A stretch of DNA of 64,000 bases, from assembly GCF_019279795.1 (NCBI RefSeq), contig NC_056750.1, positions 699,152,894 to 699,216,893 of the forward strand. Direction: 5' to 3'. This DNA is from Protopterus annectens (Eukaryota > Chordata > Ceratodontiformes > Protopteridae). Numbering within the stretch: the stretch's first letter is position 1; every line of letters starts with the position of its first letter. This document shows positions 21,320 through 32,338 of the stretch, one piece after another. Both the position numbers and the translations under genes were made by a program. Under the pieces are notes generated by a model that saw only the letters and a program-made list of their open reading frames with translations, ran no database searches and had not been told where the DNA came from.

Positions 21320-21452
21320 GATTCATAGACTAGTACTAGGTTAACTGCCCTTGTGGGCCATTTTAAGCCTAACAAATTACCCCATGTAAGAATCAAACCC
21401 TGCACCTTGTTTCTGTAAGGTAAACACCCTAACCATTATATCAACCTCCCAC
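21320..21452 (-). mobile_element. tRNA-derived SINE with a CR1-type tail (second copy)
   Basis: Read on the minus strand: GATATAATGGTTAGGGTG (A-box-like) and GCAGGGTTTGATTC (B-box-like), then the body AGGCTTAAAATGGCCCACAA and tail AACCTAGTACTAGTCTATGA. It has the same organisation as 12948-13081. Confidence 0.68.
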
Positions 21453-21625
21453 TATTAATAACAGTTCATTTTTTAGCATTTAGTTTTAGCTCATTTACAG
21501 CAGGCTAGTTATTAACATGTGCAAGTTCACTTTATAGTTTCTGAATATTGGTAAGACTTTAAGGCAGCTCCATTCATTGGGGAGTTTGAGTTAGAAATGC
21601 TCAGCATGTTTTTCAAAGGTGGGAG

Positions 21626-22620
21626 GAACCCCACAGAGACACAGGGAGAATATGCAAACACCAAACAAGAATTATCAGAGGTCAGGAATGAACTCTACAT
21701 GTTGTGCATGGGAGGCGAAGACATTAACCATTATGCCAACTGGTCTCTCATAGTTTTTGTATCTTCTGTTTTAGGTATAGGTCTCCCAGTTTATTCATAA
21801 TTAGTTAAAGTCTCTAAATCAGCAAAAAATGTCAATGCGCTGAATGCTAATTACCAAAATTATGAAGAGCAAATTAAGGTCTGTTGATGAATAAATAATC
21901 CACACTACCTAGAGAGTCATAATACTAATGGAATCAAAATTTGTTAAAGTGGTTAAGTAGTTTCATCTTCCATTCTTTTAAACAGGACTTCTTCAGAACT
22001 AATCACTACACTGTGTTACTTTAAGAACTTCCTTCTGAAAAAAAATTATTTAAAGTGAAAGGTTAAATACTTGCAGGTGAACCAAGTAAACAAATACAAT
22101 ATGTGGTCTATCAAAAAGTAAAAATGTTCAATGTCTAAAAGCATTTATAAACTTGAAAAATCTTTGAAAATTTGAAAAATGTATTATCTCAATTTAAAAT
22201 ATAAAATGATTAAAATGAATATATAGAATATAAATATATAGATAACCAATAACATCCAAAAGATCTCTTTCCCTCTCTAGAAATAATTTCAATATGCTAA
22301 CAGTAAAAGTTTTGCTGTCCGTAGTTTTAAAACATATTATATTGAAACACTGCATTAACCCTGGGTGAGGAAGTGTTTTGGCATATAATCTAAGCTGCCA
22401 CAATATTTCTTCATGTTTTATTTCCAACACACCCCTAGGACTAGGTGAATTTTTTTCTACAATTATAAAATTAAACTTCTTAAATCAGTAAATACTGAAC
22501 ATTTAAAGAATTGACTACATATATTTTCTTAGTATATCACTTTCATGTCGATATATCAGGCTCTTTAACAGCCTTTCTGTTTATATAAAACATATAGCAA
22601 TGTTAACTATGTCAGCAGTC
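21626..22620. repeat. One-kilobase repeat, copy 1
   Basis: Starts with a minus-strand SINE-like head (GGAACCCCACAGAGACACAG) and runs through AT-rich sequence (GAGCAAATTAAGG, CATAATACTAA, CTAGGACTAGGTG) that recurs in the same order at 24813-26440. No protein is encoded. It may be a tandem segmental duplication or two copies of a non-autonomous repeat. Confidence 0.8.
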
Positions 22621-24812
22621 AATTATCACATTGTAATTTTGAAATTGTTCTAAATATATTGTCCAGTTTTAGAACCTCAGAATCAAACATATAAGAACAC
22701 TAATTATAGCAACTGGGTTTGCTATTCCTCTTTTGTCTACCTTGTAAGTCTCATTTACATTTTGTCTACCTTGTCAGGCTGACTTAGATTAGTGTGCTCA
22801 AAATAGTTTTTAAATTGTTAGCGGTTTTACAACCAAAAATGGTTGATTTCCTACAATTTCCGCCACTTTGTTGATGGCTTTAAATACATTTAAATTTTTT
22901 ATATATTTTCTGCATTTTGATTATAATGGACAATACTGCAATATGGTGATAAGTATAAACCATTGTTAGGCAATGATGCAGACATCAAAAACACCATACT
23001 AAAGGGCAGAAGGAGATTGATAATAAATCTGAGAGGGCTTTTACTGTCCAGTATAATCAAGATAAAGGCAAGGCAAAATGAAAACATCTGATAGAGACAA
23101 TTTACAGTAGCCAATCAACTGATATTTCTGGGGGGAAGGGGGTGCGATGAAGCCTTCGTTCTTGAGGAAGTCCACACAGGCACAAGAAGAACATGCAGAT
23201 TGGCCAGATATGCAACTGTAAGAAAGAAACCTTAAACCACCAAACAACCATAGTGCTTAATCTTTTTCAACTTCCAAGGGAACAGTGATAGTATACTTTC
23301 TGGAACAATCAATGGATGGGCACTCCACTGCTCATTTATGTTGTACCAGAAGAGCACCATAGGCATAGAAACAAATACAGCAGTCACGTGTATTAATACC
23401 TCAGAATAATATGATGTCTACGCTTTTGATCGGCCTTTCGAACATTTGATTTAGAGCCATTCTGCAGCAGTCACTTTACCTCAAAATTTCAACTAGCAAT
23501 ACAAAATGCAACTCATAAAGAAAGCTAAATAAATTATTATCTGATGGGTACTGCTTTGGTTTGATACTGGTATAGTAGTCATGTGCTACTAAGAATGCAC
23601 TATTTGCAAACAATCCATTTCCTACCTCTTGCCAATGTGGTACAATGCAAATACCGTAGCTGGCCAATTACAGGCACCTGAACAGCAGTAGTTTAGCGAT
23701 AATCCATGGCTGGGTGTGGGTAATGCTTGACTTATTCACAGATAGCATTTTGTCATTGTGATCAAAGCCCTCCAAGTGTAAAAAATGGAGCATTAACCAC
23801 TGTTAGTATCTATACCAGGATAGTGTTATTACAATAATCACCTCCCTTCTCGAAAAAGCAAGTAGATGTTCTTTTTCAAGACATAGAAAAAAACAAGGAA
23901 AATCTGCTTATGAAAATATTTCTGTGAAGCTTTCAAAAAAAAAATTGCAAGAAAATGGAGACATGCAGATACCCAATTCAGAAGCCTGGGGGGGAAAAAC
24001 AGGAGGATGTTAGTTTAAGAAACAGATGTAGCTCATTCTTACACTACTGTAAAACATACTTCTTTCAGGGGTTAGTTGGGATATTTTGCAGACACCTTAA
24101 TGGTTATGGGCATCTGGTGGGTTTAAAGGCCTTGAGTTTTTAAGGTACAGCCAAACAGTGCACTTATGCTGTGCTGACGAGGCCATAAGAAGGCAAAACA
24201 TACATGTCCACAGTTACTGAGGTTTGGCTTTCATTGCCTGAATGTATCCATAAAGACAAAAAGTAAAAAGTCAAGGACATTCGGAAGCCATGTAGCTGAA
24301 ACACTCGATGTCCTTAAGGGGTCATTTGCATATATCGAAAAACCAAAGTGTTCTGTCACCACACAGCACAAAATCAAAAAGATATGGATACATACAAAAT
24401 GTTCACAAGCAGACCGTGTAAATTTGCATTGCTACTGATTTTTTCCTGTGAGAGTTTTCTAATTAAACATTACAAAAATATTTGGGAAATCTTTAAATTT
24501 GATCTAGACCTCATTGGTAAGGTAGGCAAACAACTGAACTGGTTTTTAAAAGTTGAATAACTTTAAGAACAAATTTGAACATGAAGAGAATGTTGAACAT
24601 GAAGAGAGTGGTAACTGGACTTCATAGATTTTCTCAAGTTGGAAGAATTAAATGTGGTACATGTAATAAATGTAATTTCATCTACACAACCAAAAGTGTT
24701 AATATCCATTCCATAGTGAGTTTGTGCACTTACTAAATGGCTGCAATAGCTCTACTAAGTGAGTTGTTTATAAATGTAATGTGATTTATGTGAAACTATC
24801 TGTATAGGAAAA
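22621..24812. other. No recognisable gene or element
   Basis: AT-rich spacer between the two copies of the one-kilobase repeat. ORFs are under 75 codons and look random. Confidence 0.5.
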
Positions 24813-24945
24813 ACAGAGGAACCCCACAGAGACACAGGAAGAATATGCAAACTCCAAACAGGCATTGACTAGAGGTCAGGATCGAATCTTTTACCTCATG
24901 CATGGGAGGTAAAGATCTTAATCATTATGCCAACTGGTCTCTTAT
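24813..24945 (-). mobile_element. tRNA-derived SINE head and body
   Basis: Reverse complement reads GTTGGCATAATGATTAAGATC (A-box-like) and AAAGATTCGATCCTGACCTC (B-box-like), followed by TTTGCATATTCTTCCTGTGT and TCTCTGTGGGGTTCCTC. The same body domain occurs in the SINEs at 33612 and 39754. Confidence 0.65.
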
Positions 24946-25258
24946 AGTTTTTATAACTTATGTTTGAGGTATACATCTCCCAGTTTATTCCTGGTTAGTT
25001 AAAGTCTCTAAACCAGCAATAAATGTAAATGCACTGGACAGTGGTAATAACCAAAAATATGCAGAGCAAATTAAGGTGTGTTGATGAACAAAAAATCCAC
25101 ACTGCCCAAAAAGTCATAATACTAACAGAATGAAAATTTGTTAAAGCAGTAAAAGCACTTTCATCCTCCATTCTTTTAAATAGGATTTCTTTAGAACTAA
25201 TCATTACACTGAGTAAGTTAAAGAACTTGCTGCTGAAGAAGATTATTTAAAGTGAAAG

Positions 25259-25456
25259 TTCTTCATTAGCACTCTTCAAGAAAAATCTTGATGAGTGGAT
25301 GGGAAATAGGAAATACACCCCGAGGATCACTTCTGTGTCTCTACTCGACAGTGGCACAGGAAAATAACTTTCTTGGGTGGTGTAAACCAGGGAACCTTGT
25401 TGGCTAGGCTTACATAGGCCCTTGGGCCGATAGCCTAGTACCTACCTATGAACCTA
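25259..25456 (+). mobile_element. CR1 3'-end fragment with target duplication
   Basis: Encodes the last CR1 residues (LALFKKNLDEWMGNRKYTP) followed by the 3' UTR and CCTATGAA tail. It is bracketed by TGAAAG at its left edge (ending 25258) and again at 25457-25462. Copy 1 of the surrounding repeat reads through this site uninterrupted. Confidence 0.85.
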
Positions 25457-25490
25457 TGAAAGATTAAGTACATGCAGGTTAATCAAGTAA

Positions 25491-25856
25491 GAAAAAACAT
25501 AATTTGTTATATAAAGAAAGTATTTATATTTTAAAATACAATACTTTAAGTCCTTGTGGATTTAATACTGAATGTTCATGGAAACTTTTGATATAATTGT
25601 TTTCTAAATATAATAGAAATACAGTATTTAATGTTTTAGATATTAATTAATTAGTTAAGTGTTTTATAATTGATAGTTAATGTTTGTATAAAATGGCACT
25701 GTTTTTCCTTACTAATGTATTCCTAGAAGGCATTTCTTGCCAAAGCGCTAGAGACTTGGGACGTTCTTGTTAATAAAGTGCAAGCTGGTGATTTTTATAT
25801 TTTTTACTGGCCTTTTTGTCATATTTTCATGCTTTTGGGACGTTGTAGTATTTTTT
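25491..25856. mobile_element. Unclassified 366-bp insertion with 10-bp target duplication
   Basis: Flanked by AATCAAGTAA at 25481-25490 and 25857-25866. Copy 1 of the surrounding repeat has a single such site (ACCAAGTAAACAAATA). The interior is AT-rich and non-coding, with a CTTGTTAATAAAGTG motif near its right end that resembles PLE 3' sequence (CTTGTTAAAATAAA at 63215). The class is unknown. Confidence 0.72.
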
Positions 25857-26539
25857 AATCAAGTAAACAAATAGAGCATTTGCTACATCAAAAAATAAAA
25901 TTTTCAATGTCTTAAGTCATTTAAAAACTTGAAAAATCTTTGAAAACTTGAAAAACTATATGTAATCTCATTTAGAAATATAAAATGACTAAATGAATAT
26001 ACAGAATATAAATATATAAATGTGTCATACATATTATGAAATATAATTCTACTAATACACCACACACTGCATATAAATAATATGTAGTGTATAGACAACA
26101 AAATCAATACCATCCAAAAAAATCTCTGACTTTTAAAATAATTTAGATATGCTAATAGTAAAAGTTTTCTTGTCCATAGTTATAATACTTATATTGATAC
26201 CTTGTCATTAATCATGTGGGGTGGCATTTAATCTCGATTCCCATGGACCTCTAGGACTAGGTGGAATTTTTCCTTCAATCACAAATGTAACTTCTTAAAA
26301 TCAGTCCATATAGAACATTTAAACAATGTGGTATTCATATATTTTCTTAGTATGTCATGTTACTGTCCATTTATCATTTTCTTTAAGCACCCCTCTGTTT
26401 TTCTAATATAAAACATATAGCAATATAAACTGTGGCACATTGGGAAGCCAAGTATATATTATCTACCAATGATTTTTCTAAACACATTAAGTATTATGGT
26501 GGATTTGTAGACAATATATTTTTGTGGTGGGAATGACCA

Positions 26540-27880
26540 GAAAAGGTGTTGGATAACTATGTCATGTATTTAAGTAACACTACAGCTTTTTTGAAGTTTA
26601 CTTTGATCAAATCTTGAACAGTGATTTTCTTGATGTTCATCTTACAAAGGATAGTAGTGGTAATGTGAGTGCTGGTATGTGCAGGAAAACATGCTTGAAG
26701 AATATTATTTACATCACATTAGTATGTACCCAGGCAATGTACATAGGAATGTACTGAAAGGGCAATGTCTGAGAGCATCGAGGTTACATACTGATGAAGC
26801 AGATCTTGATGGAGAGTTTGATAAGCTACATGGTGCTTTTATAGATAGAGGTTATTGATTTGTGGACATAGCTGAATCTGTTAAAGAGGTACGTGCCCAT
26901 AGTAAAGGGAAAGAAAGACCTTTTTTCTCTAGCAAATCTATATCTGCTAATAAATATGTGGAAAGGGTGTCCACTAGGTCTGATAATACAAAGGTTGTTT
27001 TGATGTATTCTAATGATATAGGTTTCGTTTATGATATTGTTAGAAGAAACTGGCCTATATTGATGACTGATGAGGGCATTAAGAAGGCCATAGGTAAAAA
27101 AAATATTTCTTGTTTTAAAAATAGTTTATCTCTGAAATGGCGATTGTGTTATGATCATACTAAACACCCAGTAGTTAGATCAGACAGAGTAGGTACCTTT
27201 CCATGTCGTGCTTGTAAGGCATGTCATTTTATTTCACCTAAGAATTATATTGTACATCCAGTTACTGGAAAAAAGTACTGCCCTAAACTTTATGCTAACT
27301 GCAGAAGTATAATTTTGTCTATACAGCTAGTTGCAGAGACTGTTTAAATTTTACATTGATAACTGTTCACTTAAAGAAAGACCATTACAGCACCTGCGTA
27401 ACATACGTAGAAGAGTAGCATCTAATGCTTTAGCGAAACACACTGAAATTTATCCCACACATACCATTTGGTTTATGGTACTGCAGTTAACCATTAGACA
27501 TATGAGAGAGGGAAATATTTCAAACAGGATGGATGTTAATGAGTTAAAATGATAGTTACTTTGCAAGCTGATAGGGACTTTGGGCTCAATAGCAATCTGC
27601 CTTTAAAACCTGTCTTAATGGCACATAGATTGTTTTACTGAGTTTTTATTATTAAGTATTAATTGCCTTACTGATGTCAGCAAAATGACATTGAGGGAAT
27701 CCAGATTCCAAGAATGATTTGTTCTTCTAATACTGTACCCTTACAGTGTCATTTTGCTTAGTTTTGGAGTTGGCATAGTTCTTGCGCTGTCTGACACTAC
27801 TGTCCACTATTTTAACTTGTTTTATAGTCTGAAGAAGCCCTGAGAGTGTGAAAGCATTACCTAAGAACTAAAATGGCTTG
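26540..27880 (+). mobile_element. Penelope-like element (PLE), decayed 3' part
   Basis: Carries the end of a PLE reverse transcriptase and its GIY-YIG endonuclease region, then about 230 bp of 3' sequence ending in a degenerate hammerhead-like motif: CTGAAGA at 27829 and GTGAAAGC at 27848. The 5' half is absent. Confidence 0.8.
26640..27650 (+). pseudogene. PLE RT C-terminus and GIY-YIG endonuclease
   Basis: The RT end reads KGQCLRASRL, then LHGAFIDRGY with a stop after it. 26862-27347 continues with the inter-domain Cys-rich block GTFPCRACKACHFI, VHPVTGKKYCPKL and ANCRS, which is characteristic of PLEs. 27331-27552 gives the GIY-YIG domain in another frame (LQHLRNIRRRVASNALAKH). A 1-bp deletion near 27550 then shifts the remainder (TLQADRDFGLNSNLPLKP). 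At least one stop and two frameshifts make it inactive. Confidence 0.82.
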
Positions 27881-28054
27881 CTTTTAGCCTTAGGGGTTGT
27901 CTGTCTAATATTTATCGCATTTCTATGTTGTGAGATTAACCTACAACCATGCTGTTTTACTGTGTTATTTTTTACTAAACCATGACAGAACCAGATCACA
28001 GTGTGATTACTGTGTAATGTACTATATAGTTTGATGAGTCCCCACAATGGAGTT
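27881..28054. other. Spacer, nothing recognised
   Basis: Short AT-rich stretch between the PLE remnant and the 3' tail of the L2 copy. Confidence 0.4.
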
Positions 28055-30740
28055 TTTATTTATTTATTTATTGTTTGTTAACCGGGTTAGTCCAGCTGGG
28101 CTTGTGCCCCTTTTTCAGTGGAGACCCGAGGAGAAAAGCTCCAGTACATAGTATAAAATACAGAAATTCACAACATTACAAAATACAGGAAGTCATCACA
28201 TTACAATAGACAAGATAAGTTACATAGTACAAACTGTACAGAAATCACAGTTTTACAATAAAATATACGTTGCATTAAATTTAAGAGGATGTCAGTCTGA
28301 GAATATGTGTAAGATAAACCAGAGGCTTGCATGCATAACATTTTTAAGAAAGATGTACAGAGAAAAACCTATGACATTTTGTTAGTTTTGGCAATGAGAA
28401 GTTGATATAGGTGAAGTGTTAGTGGTGGGGGTGATTTAGGTGGGAGCATGTGAAGGACATTCCCATTTGAAGGACAGATGGGAGAGAATCATGGATTTGA
28501 AGTTGTTATGGTTTGGTAAGTTACGTAGTGGAGGGGTAGAGAGTTCCACAGTTTGGCTACGGTGTGGGATAGTAGTAATTGGCCAGATGGGTGTAAGGGT
28601 TTGTGCACTTGTAGGAGGTTTTGGCCTTTGGATCTCAGAGAGTGGCAGGGTATGTAGGGTATTAAAGATTTGGCAAGAGAAGGGCATTCTGTTAGTTTGA
28701 AGATGAGTTTGTGGGCTGTTGTAAGTTGAAGGTATATTAGGTGGTTGGGGAGTTCTAGCCAGTTGAGGGTGTGTAGAGAGTGGCAGTGATGGGAAGAGTT
28801 CTTAGAATCAGTTGCAAATTTGCAGATTTTGTTGTAACAAGCTTCGAGTTTGAAATGAATGCCAAGTTGTAGGTGGGAGAATAGGGGAGCACCATAAAAG
28901 AGAGAGGGGAGAAGGAAGGTAGATGCGAGGGTTTGTCGCGAGGAGGGGGTGAGGTAGCAGTTGTGTCTGTAGAAGAGACCGATTTTCTGTTGGGTTTTTT
29001 TGATTGCGGAGAGGATGTGGGAGTTGAATTTTAGGTTTTCATCAGTGGTAATGCCAAGTAGCTTGGTACTAGTAATGATTTCTAGAGGGATGTTATTGTG
29101 GCTTTTGATGGAAATAGGTCTCTGTTGAACTGGGAGGTTTTGGTAGAAGTGAAAATCATTAGTTTTGTTTTGTTAGCGTTTAGGGCTAAGTGATTGGATT
29201 GCATCCATGATTCTGTTTTGGAGAAGGCTATTTGAGTTTTGAGTAGATGTTTGAAGGGGCAGGAGGCTGAGCAGATGGTGGTGGAGTCATCAGCGTATTG
29301 GATAACTGAGATGTCAGGGATGGAGTGGTGGAAGTTGTTGATGAATATGTTAAAGAGGAGTGGGCCCAGTACAGATCCTTATGGAACTCCTGTGGGTGTA
29401 GGTAAGAAAGCTGAGGTTGACTCTTTCCATTGCACAGCCTGATGGTGCATGGAAAGGTAGCTGGAGAACCAGGCTAAGGTTGAGGGAGAGAGGTGCAAGT
29501 GTGAGAGCTGGTACAGGAGTAGGGAGTGGGAGGTGGAATTGAATGTCTTTGAGAGGTCTAGAAACAATGAAGGTACGTATTTGCCACTGTCATGTGCTAG
29601 GTTGACTGTCTCAAGAAAGGAAAGGAGGGCTGTCATGGTGCTGTGGCCAGGGCGGAAGCCGTGTTGGGTGGGATAGAGGAGGTTGTGCTGGGTTAGGTAT
29701 GGCATGAGCTGGGAGTGGATGTTTTTTTCTAGAATTTTAGAGAGAGGAGAGATTATAGCTATGGGCCTGAAGTTGGTAGTGTCTGTGTTCTTACCACCTT
29801 TGTGGAGACGGATGATGAACGTGTGTCGCCAGATGGCTGGTACATAGGATTAGTGTATAGATCTATTTATAAGAATAGATATGGGATAGGCTATTGATTC
29901 AGTGGATAGTTTAAGGAAATTTGCTGGAAGGTTGGCTGGGGCATTGCGGCATGGTTTTAGCTTTAGAAGTAGTCTTTTTATAGCGTTAGTGGAGACAGGT
30001 TTAAGGGAGAAGAGGGGAGGAGGAGAGGGTGGGGGGGTTAGGGGAGCAGGGTGAGGGGTTTGTGGGGGGTTAGGAAAAGTGCAGGATAGTTTAGCTATGC
30101 AATCTATAAAGAATGTGTTGAAGTTTGAGGCTGTTTCAAGGCTGGTGAGCTTAGGATCAGGGCAAGGGTTGGCTTTATTACCTGGGTTGAGAATGGAGGA
30201 GATGGAGGTCCAGAATTTCTTTGGGTTAGTTGAGTGCTTGGATTGCAGATTGCAGTAGTAGGTTTTGTGATCTTTTGTTATTAATTTTTTGGCTAGGTTA
30301 CGTAGATGTTTAAATTCTTGGTGGGTGTTGGGGTATTTCAGTTTTTGGTACTCTTTCCACTTTTTGTCTAGTTGATTCATTGTCTGTTTAGTTTCCTGGG
30401 ATAGCCAGGGGGAGAGATTAGTTCTGATGCGTTTGGATTGGAGGGGAGCTAGTTTATCTAGTAAGGTAAGGAAAGTATGGTTAAAATACAACACAGCGTT
30501 ATCTAGTGGAAGGCTTCTTAGGGAAGACCAGTCAGTAATCTTAAGGCATTCTGAGAAGATTTTGGGGCTGAAGGAGGCTAGGTTGCGGGATTGCTTGAAT
30601 TGGTGTTGTTTTTCTATGTGAGAGGGTAGGCGGTCTACGAAGGCTGGTAGGTGGTCGCTTAGGGGGTCTGGTATTATACCGGCATTAGTGGTATGGTTGG
30701 GGTGGGTTTTTAATATCCAATCTTTGATGGTACCAATCTA
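28055..30740 (-). mobile_element. L2-clade LINE, 5'-truncated
   Basis: The minus-strand element ends (3') in a TTTATTTATTTATT-type tail at 28055-28072. It extends through the RT to the last part of the endonuclease at about 30740, where it breaks off. The same family inserted at 14639-15640. Confidence 0.85.
28436..30735 (-). pseudogene. L2 ORF2: endonuclease end, linker, reverse transcriptase
   Basis: Read from 30735 downwards. The endonuclease end has DPLSDHLPAF (catalytic SDH). The linker, 30494-29850, has LDKLAPLQSKRIRTN, LSPWLSQETKQTMN and TYYCNLQSK. The RT, 29705-29379, has PTQHGFRPGHST and LFLDLSKTFNSTSHS. The C-terminus extends to 28436 (LRNLPNHNNFKSMILSH). Multiple frameshifts and stops, for example after SILINRSIH at 29850. 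The linker wording matches L2 elements as I know them. Confidence 0.83.
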
Positions 30741-31685
30741 TGATGCGTCTCCCATTAGATGCAGTTAGTGAAGCTAATGTCGGGTACTATGACAGTATAG
30801 TATAATGGCTCAATAGACAGGTAAATTCACAAATAGATCCTGACCTTGCTAAAACTGTACTGTAAAAGTATGTGTTTTCTTGTGATCCTATGAAAAAAAA
30901 AGGCCTGAGAAGTTATGACAAGCAAGGATTTAATACTAGACTAACAATAGTGAGGAAGGAAGAGATTGTGATTACAAAAGTATGGAGCAGCTAATCTCTG
31001 TTACCCTCTCTTCAATTTTGTCCAATGCTCAGATAGATAATTCACGAGTAGAGCCAGTGAATTCACTAAAGTAATTGGAGGTAATCTAGACTTTTATGAG
31101 AAGGACACTTCAGTTAACTACAGTTATAACAAGAATCTCAGACACTTGTATTTTAACATGGTGGCCAAGGCAATTAAGAGCCCAACAACACTTTTTAATG
31201 ATATCAAATCAGACCACCAATTACCTCAAACTCAAAAGACATTTTGCTAAAGCACATTTTATTAGTTATGCTTAAGTTGCCACTTATGGTAAGTCCAGAA
31301 GTAATGATAGATCAATAATCAATGTAAACAAGCATGTTGGATCTCTTCTGAAAAACAGCCATAGGCCTAGTGTAGATAACATATAAATATGAAAATAAAT
31401 AAAATAAAAATGTTACATACAAATTTCACATGGAATGTATAAAAAGCAAGTCTTCATGCAGATAAAAAAACAAACATCACCGGGACATCTATTTCTTTGG
31501 GCTGGTAGCAGTAAAACATAGCTCTAGCCAAATGTCTTACAACAGGAATACAAATAAACACCAGCTACTGTTGTATCCACAAACCAAGTAACAACAACAG
31601 TAAATGTATGTACATTTAAATCACTTTACTGTTAAACCTTAAATAATAATTTGCATGGTTTGATGTCTCCTGTGGTTGTTAAGTA
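30741..31685. other. No identified gene
   Basis: AT-rich. Around 31040-31250 one plus frame reads somewhat protein-like (YSYNKNLRHLYFNMVAKAIK) but is short and closed by stops. I could not link it to any family. Confidence 0.4.
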
Positions 31686-31689
31686 TTTA

Positions 31690-32157
31690 TTAATAGTGAT
31701 ATGTTTTTGGAACATATGATGCAAATTTGATAGTACTGGTGTATAAAAGTGTCTTGCTTATAATAACGGGAAGACAGACAGGTTTAGAAACATGATCTGG
31801 TCCTGGAAGAAGAAATGGACAATGATCAAAATTAAGAGACTGTGACCTGGCCTGAAAATGGAATAAAAGTAAAACTACTGGGACAACTCTGAAAGGAATT
31901 GTGCTTGAATTAAAGCGTTTATCACAGTTGTTGCCTGGATATGTAAAACACTGAGATTTGTAAAGTAACTGATTTGGATTTTCTTCATGACCAACATCAG
32001 GATGTGCTGTCAATAAAGTACACAACAAATCAGCTGAAACATTTGGACAATCAATATATTTTAGGTAGCTGGCAGCATTGGAAGTTAAGGCAAAAAAGAA
32101 GAATGTAAGGTTGAATGCACTGTCTTTGGTATCATTTGGACTTTGGTCCAGGCACAC
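31690..32157 (-). CDS. Unrecognised 155-codon ORF, possible exon or relic
   Basis: The longest ORF in the window that I cannot attach to a transposon. It contains an unremarkable mixed composition (AASYLKYIDCPNVSADLL, KSQCFTYPGNNCDKRF). The stop codon overlaps an AATAAA hexamer on the same strand, which would suit a terminal exon. The first few codons fall in the 177-bp insertion at 32146-32322. Without that insertion the frame would meet a stop just upstream (TTTTAACAAAG), which could instead be part of a splice acceptor. Function unknown; it may be chance. Confidence 0.25.
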   Translation of the reverse strand: MCLDQSPNDTKDSAFNLTFFFFALTSNAASYLKYIDCPNVSADLLCTLLTAHPDVGHEENPNQLLYKSQCFTYPGNNCDKRFNSSTIPFRVVPVVLLLFHFQARSQSLNFDHCPFLLPGPDHVSKPVCLPVIISKTLLYTSTIKFASYVPKTYHY

Positions 32158-32322
32158 TGGAAACGGCTCACAAATAATTTATTGTAAAATTACTCCACAC
32201 ACAAGCGCTTTCACCCTGACACAATGCATTTTTTCAAGTGAATGTGAAATGTCCCAGTGTGCCTGGACCACTTTCTCTTTTCTGATTCATTGGTTACTTG
32301 CGGTCTCCTGCTAACTTTTTGT
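32146..32322 (-). mobile_element. 177-bp insertion with 16-bp target duplication
   Basis: Flanked by TATCATTTGGACTTTG at 32130-32145 and 32323-32338. Inside are perfect inverted repeats of 17 bp (TGGTCCAGGCACACTGG at 32144-32160, complement at 32254-32270). On the minus strand there is GTGAAAGCGCTTG followed by AATAAA, like the hammerhead/3' region of the PLE at 63207-63226. Probably a short PLE-type or other non-autonomous element. Confidence 0.7.
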
Positions 32323-32338
32323 TATCATTTGGACTTTG

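Larger units (their letters stand above)
24813..26440. repeat. One-kilobase repeat, copy 2, carrying two insertions
   Basis: Same order of blocks as 21626-22620, lengthened by a CR1 3' fragment (25259-25456) and a 366-bp element (25491-25856), both absent from copy 1. Copy 1 therefore acts as the empty site. Confidence 0.82.
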
